From positions 62,001 through 126,000 of the forward strand of contig CAKZLB010000010.1 in assembly GCA_937124965.1 (NCBI GenBank): a stretch of 64,000 nucleotides of DNA. Reading direction: 5' to 3'. Shown here in pieces: positions 50,478 through 60,239 of this stretch (within the stretch, counting starts at the first letter, position 1; the number at the start of each line of letters is the position of its first letter). The notes beneath the pieces are model-generated. The model was given only the letters and a program-made list of their open reading frames with translations. It had not been told where the DNA came from and did not search any database. This stretch comes from an uncultured Bacteroidota bacterium. Lineage in GTDB: Bacteria > Bacteroidota > Bacteroidia > NS11-12g > UBA9320. The position numbers were made by a program, and so were the translations under genes.

Positions 50478-53400
50478 TCAATGAAGAATAACACGCTGAA
50501 TGTATTGAGTCCGACCAGTTTGCTGAAGCACCACGAAGTATGCCCCCGCTTGCAAATGATCTGTATGAAGCAGACTGTGTAACTCATCAATTTGTTGGAC
50601 GAGAACCTCTTGCCCATACTGATTGTAAAACGTAACCGTCAATTCTGAAACACCTTGTGGGACTCGGATGTTCAATACAGATGTTGCTGGATTCGGATAC
50701 ATCAGGTAAGCCGCCTCCGGGAACAAGTGTATGACTTCAACAAGATCTTTCACCGAAACATAAACAGTATCATTACCTTGGCAACCATTGCTGTCTGTAA
50801 CTTGCACATAGAATTGTTCCGAGCTGTCCAGTTGGTTGCCAAAAACTATCAATGTGTCTCCTGAAGAACCATCGCTCCACAAGTATTCTGCGTAAGGCGC
50901 GTCAGTGCTGAGATGCAAGATCTCATCCTTTTTAATGATCACGTCTTGCCCGAGGTTGGGTCGAGGTTCTGGATGTATTTCGACAAAAATTGTATCGGTC
51001 GAAGCTTCGCAACCCTGAGCACTTGTCAACAATGCGTAGTAATCTCCAGTAGTCTCGATAATGACATCGCTGGTTGTATCACCAGTATTCCACGCAAATG
51101 CATAATCCGTATTGTTTGTTTCAAGACTGTAACTCTGGCATGCCACCGTGTCGTTGCCAAGATCAAAATATGGCGACGGATAAATTTTTACATAAATGCT
51201 ATCGAAATTGTCACCACAATGATTGCTACGTTTCGCCCAGTAAATGCCGGTATTTTTAACTGTTAATTGTTCCCCAGAACTTCCATTACTCCATTGATAG
51301 TCTGCATCTTTTGATGCACGCAACACAACAGAATCACAGGCAGAAGTGTCGGCCCCTAACTGAACAGCTGGAATGGTATCCAAGCTTACGAAAATGCTAT
51401 CTGAAAATGTACCGCAAGCATTGGTCGCCTGTACCCAGTAATTTCCAGACTGCTGAACGGTTGTGCGGTTACTGGTAGCGCCAGTATTCCATAAAAAACT
51501 GTCAATGGGTGCTGTAACTGTCAATGTATCATTCAAACAAAGACTAGTGTCCTTCCCTAGGTTAAGGTGTAGCATTTGTTCTACCTTAATGTTTATAGAG
51601 TCCGTTTGCACAACACACGAGTTTGTAACCTGAGCCACATACAGGCCACTTTTGGTAACCTTGATGTTGTCTGACGAATCTCCTGTATTCCATTGGTAAT
51701 GTGCACTTGGCACACCCGTTTTTAGAATTATACTGTCACAAACGGTAAGGTCAGGTCCAAGAGTGAGCGTCGTAAACTTGCTTTCCAATACACCAATAGT
51801 AGGGCTTTTGGATTCGCGCTTTTTACCTTCAATGTCTCTGGTCACATCTGGGATTGATGTTCCTGCATTGAACAACTTTCCTTCACAAATAACATAAGAC
51901 GAGTCGTTAAAGAAATTTGGATCAATCGAAACGGATCTAATGTCCTTTTTGGAACTAATCCGCCAGTCTATTAGCGATTGAAGTTTTGCCCCATTAAACC
52001 CTAGGTACTTGCCTGTGGTATAATGGTCGTTATAATCAATAACATTACCTGTTAGATCAGTGCTTGTGATGTATATTGTATAGCCACCACCACGGTTGGC
52101 GAATAAGTTATTCTGAATTTCGAGGTTGTGCGAGTAATTCCCCCGAAAAACCTTGCTCAACGTGTCGGAAGCTATAAGATCAATGGTGTTATGTAGGAAT
52201 CGCAGTCGGTCACAATAATTGGTGTAAATGCCTTCGTTGTAGAGCCCACCAGCGGCAATACTGGTATGTGGCTGAATGTAATTGTTGGCAATAATCCCTT
52301 TTTTTTCAAGAGACGACTCACAATAGTACATCTCCATTCCGCGAATAAATGTACCCTGAATTATATTGTCGGTCACTTCTATATCATCACTGCAAATACT
52401 CATGTAGATGCCGTTGAAAGGTGTCCCAAGCTCCGCCCTTATTTCATTTCCCCGAATTTTGGGAGAGTTCTGATATTGAAGGTAAACAGAAACGTACAAC
52501 TGATTCAGAAAAAGATTGCTATCCAGAACAACACCTTGCCCAAGATTATTGACTCCACGAGCATAAACACCAAACGAACCATTTCGAAAAACACTATGGT
52601 GGAATACATTACTCGAATCGGGAGAATCGCCAGCATAAACAAGTGCCCCATAATTCTGACTTCCAATAATTCCTGTTGGTGCATTGAATGCACAGTTTGT
52701 AAACAGGTTGTTTGAAGCAACATTGGTCAGGCGAATAGCAGTACAATAGTAATAGTTACCTTTTGGGTTGAAGGTAATATTTCGGGTGGTTACATAATCA
52801 GTCCCGTTGAAGAAGAAAATATAGTTGCTGCTTGGGTCCTTAATGGAATAGGAAATCACGACAGAATCGCGATGGCCTTTCTCAGATTGAATTGTAATAG
52901 TATTAATTGCTGATGCACCCCGAATCTGATTCAGTTTGATTTGTTCGTTATAGTTGCCGGTTTTAATTTTAAACACTATGGGACCACAAATTCCACGTTG
53001 GTTTAACGCTTCAGCCATGGCAGAGAGGGTTGGAAAATCAGCAGTAGATGATCCAACGGTGTATGTTCCTGCTTCCAATGGCACAAATACGGATTCAAGG
53101 AAGAATGTATCATTGACTACAATTGTATCCCGACCTCCATTCGGTGAAGTTGTCCAGCATTTGATATCTTTTGCAGAATCAGGTCGTAGGATACTGGATG
53201 CAATGCTAAAAGTATCGGTCTCATAGGTCTTGAGAGAACCTGTCCATTTGTAGGTTAAGCTTATGCTTCCATTAATCATCAGTGGGACATTCACTTTAGA
53301 AATGGTATTGCCTCCGAAGTTTTTCATGGTTACCTGCAGTGTACTGTCACAAGTTAAAAAGCTGGTAATGCCAGCATCATTGGTATGGGCTGGAAGGCAT

Positions 53401-54353
53401 GCAAGGGAATAAAGTAGGCTGTCTCGAACGGTCGAATGTATGGACTTACGCATTCGGTCGATTTGACCTTCGGTAAATCGATCAAAGTTGGTGCAGTAAC
53501 TCATGTAGTTCTTCCGATTGTTCAACCAGTCGTAAGAACTGGTACATGGGTTGTGCGGTTGACAGTTACCTTTCCCTAGGTCAACTGATGGAGGGGTATC
53601 GCAAACTTTGTCGTCCATGGTTGAGCAATTTTTGGTGCTCGGACACGAAGAATAAGTCTGTTCGAATACGTGATACAGATTGAGTCCATGCCCTATCTCA
53701 TGAGTCAAAATTGGGTTGTAATAATCGATTTTTCTAGCAGCCACTGCGGCTCCATCATACGGGTCAACTTTTGTACCAGGGAAATATGCATACCCAGCAA
53801 AGTTCACAATATTATGAACGATCCATACATTATAGTATTCGGTTGTCGGCCACTTTGATAGGTCTTTAACATCATGCTCGTAAGCGCCAGGTTGTCCTTT
53901 AAACATGGCCATACCGTAGGTACTAAATCCAGTTAAAGAAGATCCATCGATCCGATTGATACCAGTAGTAAAGTTTCCATTTGGATCACGAACAGCCAGA
54001 CAAAATCGAATTTTGGTGTCTGGTCCTGCACCAATCTTTCCAGCATAACGATCGTTTACACCTTTAAGAGCTTCATATATCATACTATCACTGAGATTCG
54101 ATCCGGCGCCTACGGATTCTCCTAAATGAATAATATGGAATACTATGGGTATGGTGATGATGGTATCCTTACTACTAATCCCTTGCTGGTCATTGTAGTG
54201 AAGAATTTCTTCCTCTAAGCGAGAAACGTCATTGCGAAAAGTTGTATCACCAAGTTTTAAGCGGTGAATCGAATCTGCACCACAGAAATAGTCTTGAGCT
54301 AAAACTGGCAAGAAAAACAAGGTTGCCAACAGGGGTATAAACCAGCGAACCAT
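50478..54353 (-). CDS. Secreted M43 (pappalysin-like) zinc metalloprotease with beta-helix, Ig-like repeats and T9SS tail
   Basis: 1291 residues from ATG 54353, where a signal peptide begins (MVRWFIPLLATLFFLPVLAQ). ATGs at 54401 and 54440 are possible. The protease domain has the zinc site HEIGHGLNLYH (about residue 216) and a Met-turn in NYMSYC, typical of metzincin family M43. The cleft Cys residues CDTPP and CTNFDR are family features. A CARDB-like domain, a right-handed beta-helix (about 430-800) and five Ig-like repeats follow; each repeat has LGxDxxxC and an xxWNTG/WSDG strand. The end (MYPNPATSVLNIRV ... LQAGAYFVVLQQTGRTQYIQRVILH) is a T9SS sorting domain. A cell-surface or secreted protease; the substrate is unknown. 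Confidence 0.9.
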   Translation of the reverse strand: MVRWFIPLLATLFFLPVLAQDYFCGADSIHRLKLGDTTFRNDVSRLEEEILHYNDQQGISSKDTIITIPIVFHIIHLGESVGAGSNLSDSMIYEALKGVNDRYAGKIGAGPDTKIRFCLAVRDPNGNFTTGINRIDGSSLTGFSTYGMAMFKGQPGAYEHDVKDLSKWPTTEYYNVWIVHNIVNFAGYAYFPGTKVDPYDGAAVAARKIDYYNPILTHEIGHGLNLYHVFEQTYSSCPSTKNCSTMDDKVCDTPPSVDLGKGNCQPHNPCTSSYDWLNNRKNYMSYCTNFDRFTEGQIDRMRKSIHSTVRDSLLYSLACLPAHTNDAGITSFLTCDSTLQVTMKNFGGNTISKVNVPLMINGSISLTYKWTGSLKTYETDTFSIASSILRPDSAKDIKCWTTSPNGGRDTIVVNDTFFLESVFVPLEAGTYTVGSSTADFPTLSAMAEALNQRGICGPIVFKIKTGNYNEQIKLNQIRGASAINTITIQSEKGHRDSVVISYSIKDPSSNYIFFFNGTDYVTTRNITFNPKGNYYYCTAIRLTNVASNNLFTNCAFNAPTGIIGSQNYGALVYAGDSPDSSNVFHHSVFRNGSFGVYARGVNNLGQGVVLDSNLFLNQLYVSVYLQYQNSPKIRGNEIRAELGTPFNGIYMSICSDDIEVTDNIIQGTFIRGMEMYYCESSLEKKGIIANNYIQPHTSIAAGGLYNEGIYTNYCDRLRFLHNTIDLIASDTLSKVFRGNYSHNLEIQNNLFANRGGGYTIYITSTDLTGNVIDYNDHYTTGKYLGFNGAKLQSLIDWRISSKKDIRSVSIDPNFFNDSSYVICEGKLFNAGTSIPDVTRDIEGKKRESKSPTIGVLESKFTTLTLGPDLTVCDSIILKTGVPSAHYQWNTGDSSDNIKVTKSGLYVAQVTNSCVVQTDSINIKVEQMLHLNLGKDTSLCLNDTLTVTAPIDSFLWNTGATSNRTTVQQSGNYWVQATNACGTFSDSIFVSLDTIPAVQLGADTSACDSVVLRASKDADYQWSNGSSGEQLTVKNTGIYWAKRSNHCGDNFDSIYVKIYPSPYFDLGNDTVACQSYSLETNNTDYAFAWNTGDTTSDVIIETTGDYYALLTSAQGCEASTDTIFVEIHPEPRPNLGQDVIIKKDEILHLSTDAPYAEYLWSDGSSGDTLIVFGNQLDSSEQFYVQVTDSNGCQGNDTVYVSVKDLVEVIHLFPEAAYLMYPNPATSVLNIRVPQGVSELTVTFYNQYGQEVLVQQIDELHSLLHTDHLQAGAYFVVLQQTGRTQYIQRVILH

Positions 54354-54684
54354 AGCCAAAGGTAGCCAACCTCTATTTTGAACTGAATATCTTGTAGTCA
54401 TAAATCCGTCATGAATCCGTTGGTTTCTTTCACATCGCAATCGTTTATTCTCCGATACTTAGCATGAATAAAAAATGTTTACACATTGATCAATGCCTAT
54501 TGGTTTAACATAAGGGAATATTAGTAACAGCTTTAACAAATACACAAGGTGTATTCCATTTATAAAGTCTATTTAAAGTTACGAAATGTTATATAACTGG
54601 ATAAATATGAACCCTCATATTCTGCCTTATAAAAGCCCTAAACTATCTTGAATTTTACATTAATCAGAAATAAAACAAGATTAC

Positions 54685-57102
54685 ATGAACCGACTTTCAA
54701 AACTTATCGTTCTAATTACCTTATTTTACTTTACTTCAAATGAATCAATGTCAACTAATTGGGCAATTGGTGTTGGTTCAACATCCAGCGATGAAGGCGT
54801 AGATATTGTCGTAGATGCTAATAGTAACACATATATAACAGGACATTTTAGTGGCACTGTAGATTTTGATCCAAGTGGCGGCACAGCGAATTTAAGTTCA
54901 AAAGGTAGTACAGATATTTTTGTAGCTAAATACGATTCAACAGGTGCATATGTTTGGGCAGTAGGAGTAGGTTCAACATCGTATGATTATGGAAAATCTA
55001 TAGCATTGGATGGTTCTGGAAACGTGTTGATAGCGGGGTATTATCAGGGAACAGTAGATTTTAATCCAGGAAGTGGCACGACAAATTTAACGTCAAATGG
55101 GCACAACGATATTTTCATTTTAAAACTAACATCATCTGGGACATTTAGTTGGGCGATAAGTATGGGTGGGACGTCATCAGACCAAGCGTATTCAATAGCG
55201 GTAGATGGTTCAAACAATGCCTATATAACTGGAGTAATCATTGGGACTGCAGATATGGACCCAAGTGGGAGTACGGCTAACCTTACTTCTAATGGGAGTT
55301 TTGATCTGTATGTAGCCAAGTACAATTCATCAGGAGTTTATCAGTGGGCAAATAATATTGGAGGAACATCCACGGATGTTGGTTATGGTATAGCAACAGA
55401 TGCATCATCTAATGTTTATGTAACCGGATATTTTCAAAGTTCAGCAGATTTTGATCCAAGTGGTAGTACAGCGACTCTTGTTGCAAGTGGAGTTGAAAGC
55501 TATATTGCCAAGTATAACTTATCTGGAGCCTATGTTTGGGCACATGAGATTGGAGGCAGCTCAAGTGATTATGGGTATGACGTAGCGGTAGATGGTTCAA
55601 ACAATGTACTAGTAACGGGGAAGTCTAGTGGCACAGCGGATTTTGATCCAAGTGCCAGTACGCATAATTTAACCTCATCAGGTAGTACAGATGCATATAT
55701 TTTAAAGTTGTCGTCTACTGGAACCTTTATATGGGCAAAAGCTTTAGGAGGTAGCTCAAGTGACGAAAGCAATGCAATCGCGATAGATCAAAATGACAAC
55801 GTGTTTGCGGCTGGATCATTTTATGGTACAGTCGATTTGGATCCTGAAATTACTACCTCAAACTCTACCAGTAATGGTGCGTACGATATTTTTACAGTTA
55901 AAATAGCTGAACCAATTGTTTGTACCGATACAAATGTATTGCCGACAGCTCTCAGTACAACTTATACTGGTAGTTATTGTAATACAAACACCAGCACAGG
56001 TTGGACTCATTACTGCTCATCTGATGACGAACTTCTACTCTCACTGAAAATTGGAAGTTCTGGAGCGATTGTCGATGCAGATTCTGTTCGGCTAAAACTA
56101 GGCAGTAGTTCCGTTTTTTCTTCAACAGAAACTGGAGGTATGATTGGAAATACAGATGGTTATTCAATTATTGATAGAAGATGGGACGTAACCCCGACGA
56201 CACAACCAAGTAATGGAAATGTGGGTGTACAATATAATTTCACGAACGACGAATATGATGACATTGTTTCGGCACTAGCTGGTTTAGCTAGTCCTAGCAC
56301 AATTGATACAGTTACCCAATTAAACATGTTTAAAGCAACTGCTGGAAGTGCATTTGCGGATCCACATACGGTTTCAGGTATAGTTTTACATGATAGCAAT
56401 GTCCCAGGTACAACACATTGGATGCACTCAATTCACGGCACAGAAGATCATATTGCTGAATTCGAGGTAGCTACTTTTTCTGGTGGTGGAGGCGGAGGCG
56501 GTGGCGGTGGCGGTGGAGGAAGTGGTCCTGCGCCGTTGCCAGTAGAACTAATCCAGTTTGATGCCACTGCAATAGATAACAAACAAGCAATTTTGAACTG
56601 GACGACTGCAAGTGAAACCAACAACAGTCATTTTGTTGTTGAAAGAAGCTACTCGGGAGTCAATTTTAGACCTATTCATTATGAAATTGGAGCTGGAAAT
56701 TCGTATAACATGACTATATACGAATACATTGACCAAGATATTGAGAACAATCCAAGCTTAGTCTATTACAGATTAAAGCAAGTCGATATGGATGGTTCAT
56801 TCGAGTATTCTGAAGTTAAGAGTGTACGTTTTACACGAGAAAGCAACGATAAGGTTGGGACAGTATTGCCAAATCCATTCAATAATCAATTAACCGTAAT
56901 TGTTTCATCACAAGTAGTCGATATAATACAGGTTGATATTTTTGACGTAATGGGACATAAGGTATTCACATCAGAATTGGTTTCTGAGAGAGGCAACGAC
57001 AGACATTCTGTTGATGTTAGGCATTTGCAAAAAGGATCATATACATTGGTTTTGACTTCACCTATGCAAAGTCAATGCATACAAATCATTAAAGTTGAGT
57101 AG
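54685..57102 (+). CDS. SBBP-like beta-propeller protein with poly-Gly linker, T9SS-sorted
   Basis: 805 residues. A signal peptide (about 1-22) is followed by six tandem repeats of about 66 residues (residues 25-410) with the signature WAxxxGGTSSDxGxxIAxDxSxNVYVTGxFxGTxDFDPS, typical of SBBP-type propellers. Residues about 415-590 form a separate beta domain. A run of 13 glycines (nucleotides about 56482-56520) acts as a linker. Then come the LPVELIQFDA ... TTASETNNSHFVVERS module and a T9SS tail (LPNPFNNQLTVIV ... LQKGSYTLVLTSPMQSQCIQIIKVE). Surface protein of unknown function. Confidence 0.88.
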   Translation: MNRLSKLIVLITLFYFTSNESMSTNWAIGVGSTSSDEGVDIVVDANSNTYITGHFSGTVDFDPSGGTANLSSKGSTDIFVAKYDSTGAYVWAVGVGSTSYDYGKSIALDGSGNVLIAGYYQGTVDFNPGSGTTNLTSNGHNDIFILKLTSSGTFSWAISMGGTSSDQAYSIAVDGSNNAYITGVIIGTADMDPSGSTANLTSNGSFDLYVAKYNSSGVYQWANNIGGTSTDVGYGIATDASSNVYVTGYFQSSADFDPSGSTATLVASGVESYIAKYNLSGAYVWAHEIGGSSSDYGYDVAVDGSNNVLVTGKSSGTADFDPSASTHNLTSSGSTDAYILKLSSTGTFIWAKALGGSSSDESNAIAIDQNDNVFAAGSFYGTVDLDPEITTSNSTSNGAYDIFTVKIAEPIVCTDTNVLPTALSTTYTGSYCNTNTSTGWTHYCSSDDELLLSLKIGSSGAIVDADSVRLKLGSSSVFSSTETGGMIGNTDGYSIIDRRWDVTPTTQPSNGNVGVQYNFTNDEYDDIVSALAGLASPSTIDTVTQLNMFKATAGSAFADPHTVSGIVLHDSNVPGTTHWMHSIHGTEDHIAEFEVATFSGGGGGGGGGGGGGSGPAPLPVELIQFDATAIDNKQAILNWTTASETNNSHFVVERSYSGVNFRPIHYEIGAGNSYNMTIYEYIDQDIENNPSLVYYRLKQVDMDGSFEYSEVKSVRFTRESNDKVGTVLPNPFNNQLTVIVSSQVVDIIQVDIFDVMGHKVFTSELVSERGNDRHSVDVRHLQKGSYTLVLTSPMQSQCIQIIKVE

Positions 57103-57403
57103 CTTTATCGTAGTGAGGTGGGTAATATCCCAAAATATGTTGACGAGTAAAAAGGAGGAACCACTCATAAAAGAAATAGCGAGCTAAATGACCTAAACCC
57201 TCATAAGTAGAGGTATTCTAAAAGCCGTGTATTGCATGAAAGTTGTGTTGGTTATGACGAATAGGCAAACTTACAGTTGCTTATGAAGGGGTGATTAATT
57301 AGAGGCTCGTTTATTGAAATTTCTAATAACCTGAGTTCGATTATTATTTATGTTTTCTCCCTACTAAGTATCAATTGTACAGTTTAGATCCGTGATTCCA
57401 ATT
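57103..57403. other. Intergenic spacer, 301 bp
   Basis: Lies between the convergent SBBP and beta-helix protein genes. I see no strong terminator hairpin, RNA gene or credible ORF. Confidence 0.4.
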
Positions 57404-59779
57404 TTATTTAATGATCATAATATTCATCAGTACACGGTTTTTACAACCATCAATGGCAATAAAATAAACTCCGCTCGGCAGATTGATTGGAATTTTCGTT
57501 TCTCCAGAGCTTAAAGTTTCACGTAATACTACCTCGCCAATATTGTTGGAAATGGTTGCAATTTGTTTGGAGGTGCAATCACCACGAAGGTCAGCTATGG
57601 TTAATTCGTTAATTACAGGGTTGGGATAAATTGCCCAATCCTTATTCGTTGACACGAAATTGTGGCTCAGAGGTTTCGAATTAACATTAAAAAAAGCCGT
57701 ATCTGTCGCACTTAAATGGTACGCAACTACATAACCATTATAAAGACTATCTTTAGTCCGTGAGTATTCATGTTGGGCAGTATAACCGTGTGCTGTGTCT
57801 CCATCTCCAAAGTGCCAAATTAGAGAATCGTAACAATAATAATGTGCTTGGAAGTAATAGGTTGACAACCCATAGTGACTAATGTCAATTGGATAGGCAA
57901 GAATCGGCTTCGGGTCTACATAATATGTAAATTCATCTGTGATTGTGTCACAACCTGGGATTTCAATGCGGTAAGAATAGGTTATTGATGAATCTGGCCA
58001 AGTTCTGAAAGTGTAATGGTTGGTGGAATCAAAAAGATAGGTAGTTGGAGTCCAGGTATAAGTTGCTCCAGGGGTAAATCCCAATGTGATGATTACGGTT
58101 TCATGGCATAAACTGGAGTCAGATGTAATCTTATTTGGTTTGAAATGTTCAATAACCAAATGAAATGAGTCGATGACATTTTGTATGGTATCAAGTAGTC
58201 TATAGGTTGTTGTTTTATTTGGTTTAAACGTCGTTTTATTATTAGCTGTATCAATGGTCACAGTTGACGATGGCTGCCAATTGCTTTGATTGCCGTTTCC
58301 ACACGAATTTAAAACAAACTGATCCCCACAATTTATCTTCATTTCGCGTCCATTTAGTGATTTTGAAACACAAAGTTCATGAATTCCTAGTGTTGGGGTG
58401 TAAGGTCTAATTGTAGAGTCGAAGTCTATCAACACTTGAGGGATGTGCTTGCCTTTCTCAATGAGTAATGGATTCGTAGCATATCCTTGGGCATTATACA
58501 TAGGGTCATAATTGTACGGATGTTTATCACGATCACCACCCACTGGATAATAATTATTATGACTAAAATCGTGAAACAAGAACCCATAATCAGGGTTGGT
58601 TCTAAAGAGATTATTATATGCTTTGAAGTCACCATGTCCGTAACCCAATTTCAACGTTTCTTCGCAATTGTTGTTAAACATAAAAAGATCAGAAAAGCCA
58701 TTGGAAACATTACCACCGACTATATTATTGTAAACGTACACCTTCGTGGAGAAAGAGAAATACAACCCGCCATACAATTTATTGTTTGTGAATGTACATG
58801 GACCTCTACTGAATTCAAGACTGCCATAAGTAATGTTTCCTTCAATCAGGGTGTGGACATAGTTAGTAAAGTCGCCAGTACCATGGAATTCATTCCCTTG
58901 GATGAGTCGTGGGTTAAAATCTTGAAGTTCAAACGATGACCCAATGAAGTTGTTAAGAATGTAAGGCGTTGAAATATCAATTTCTAAATTTTCTCTTTCT
59001 AATGTATCTCTGAAACTACAAAATTGTAGTGTATCCAAATTTTCAATGTCAACGTTGTGATAAGCGATGTTTCTACCGAAATAAATCTTACCATTATAGC
59101 TAACGCTGAGGTCAATTTGAGACAAAAATGTATTATCATATACCTCAAGTAAGGTGGTATGATAATCGCTTCTAAGGGAGTATAAACCCTTATTAAACAC
59201 TTTATTCCCACTACAGATTAAGCCACTACGACCTTCAATTGTTATTCCATATCCATTGCCTAATAGAACGTTATTAGTCAATTTCGGTGGATTGGAATCG
59301 TAATTGGATCCTTTTACGAAAATACAGGATGCTTGGTGATCTTGAACACTATCATTGCTCTTAATAATACAGTTACTGACCACACTGCTCATGGCTTGAC
59401 TCAAGTACAGAGTGCATTGCTTTCGGTCAATAGCTTCAGAATACATAATAATCCTGTCCACGACAACATGACTCCCGCTGATACTAATAGCCGATGATAA
59501 TCCGTAACCAACAAAGTAAACGTCCATAGTGTCCTTTGATTCAGGACGAATGGTCAAAGAGTCAATGAATAAATTTAAACTAGGATAAATCCCAGGTTTG
59601 AATTCAAGGGTAATCTGACCTTGGGTCGTTGAGTCCCTAAAAGCAAGATAGACGCTATCCATATTCATGAAATCAGCTGTGCTATCACCCACAGTATATA
59701 TTCCTTGGTATTGTGCAAACCCCGTCGTATTTGTTAGGAATGGTATTAGGAAAATCAGGAGAATATGAATGGTTTTCAT
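57404..59779 (-). CDS. T9SS-sorted beta-helix protein with PKD domain
   Basis: 791 residues from ATG 59779, where a signal peptide begins (MKTIHILLIFLIPFLTNTTG, ending FAQ). An ATG at 59842 would add 21 residues. YTVGDSTADFMNMDSVYLAF opens a right-handed beta-helix (about 30-480), the same opening as the beta-helix part of the M43 protease gene. Two Ig-like segments follow, then a PKD-type domain with WHFGDGDTAHGYTAQHEY (about 665). The C-terminus (IYPNPVINELTIADL ... LPSGVYFIAIDGCKNRVLMNIMIIK) is a T9SS sorting domain. Likely surface-attached; function unknown. Confidence 0.88.
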   Translation of the reverse strand: MKTIHILLIFLIPFLTNTTGFAQYQGIYTVGDSTADFMNMDSVYLAFRDSTTQGQITLEFKPGIYPSLNLFIDSLTIRPESKDTMDVYFVGYGLSSAISISGSHVVVDRIIMYSEAIDRKQCTLYLSQAMSSVVSNCIIKSNDSVQDHQASCIFVKGSNYDSNPPKLTNNVLLGNGYGITIEGRSGLICSGNKVFNKGLYSLRSDYHTTLLEVYDNTFLSQIDLSVSYNGKIYFGRNIAYHNVDIENLDTLQFCSFRDTLERENLEIDISTPYILNNFIGSSFELQDFNPRLIQGNEFHGTGDFTNYVHTLIEGNITYGSLEFSRGPCTFTNNKLYGGLYFSFSTKVYVYNNIVGGNVSNGFSDLFMFNNNCEETLKLGYGHGDFKAYNNLFRTNPDYGFLFHDFSHNNYYPVGGDRDKHPYNYDPMYNAQGYATNPLLIEKGKHIPQVLIDFDSTIRPYTPTLGIHELCVSKSLNGREMKINCGDQFVLNSCGNGNQSNWQPSSTVTIDTANNKTTFKPNKTTTYRLLDTIQNVIDSFHLVIEHFKPNKITSDSSLCHETVIITLGFTPGATYTWTPTTYLFDSTNHYTFRTWPDSSITYSYRIEIPGCDTITDEFTYYVDPKPILAYPIDISHYGLSTYYFQAHYYCYDSLIWHFGDGDTAHGYTAQHEYSRTKDSLYNGYVVAYHLSATDTAFFNVNSKPLSHNFVSTNKDWAIYPNPVINELTIADLRGDCTSKQIATISNNIGEVVLRETLSSGETKIPINLPSGVYFIAIDGCKNRVLMNIMIIK

Positions 59780-60239
59780 GGTATGTCCGAAGATAAGATT
59801 TTTTTCGTGTAATGGTATATTGGATAAAACACTCAGGCCCATTTAATACCAAAAATGATCAGTTTTATCATGATGATATATTAAATGAAAAAAACTGTAC
59901 TTTGGACCTTACGGCTTTTTCAAGCTTACTCTTCAAATAAACTGAAATGGTGGGAAGTTGCAAAACATGTTGAATTGACTTTAATAAGTAGCTCTAAAAT
60001 TTGATATAACGCAGCTTCCCTCAATCACAAAACTTATACGGTGTATAATCCTTATTTTACACCCAAAATAAAAGCGTCAACCGAAGTTAAATGACCACCA
60101 GATAGCCAGACAATAAATGCGTTGAATTTTTAAATTTGACATAACTTTACGCTGAAGCATTAAAGTAGAAAACGTACTAAACGCTATTCGTACAACTATT
60201 TCTATGACAGAACTGTCTTTGTATTAACACAACACTGTA
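59780..60239. other. Divergent intergenic region, 460 bp
   Basis: Between the beta-helix gene and the IgGFc-binding-like gene. It contains an inverted repeat GGTGTA (60040-60045) / TACACC (60058-60063) and a near-consensus -7 motif TAACTTTA with an upstream TTG around 60124-60151. A 39-codon frame at 59885 is probably spurious. Confidence 0.4.

Noticed and set aside
52266-52715. 149-codon plus-strand frame
   Set aside because: Antisense to the beta-helix part of the M43 protease gene; composition is typical of shadow frames.
58487-58939. 150-codon plus-strand frame
   Set aside because: Antisense to the beta-helix gene at 57404-59779; no signal or domain features.
59885-60004. 39-codon frame MKKTVLWTLRLFQAYSS
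   Set aside because: Short and in an AT-rich spacer, with no conserved pattern I can recognise.
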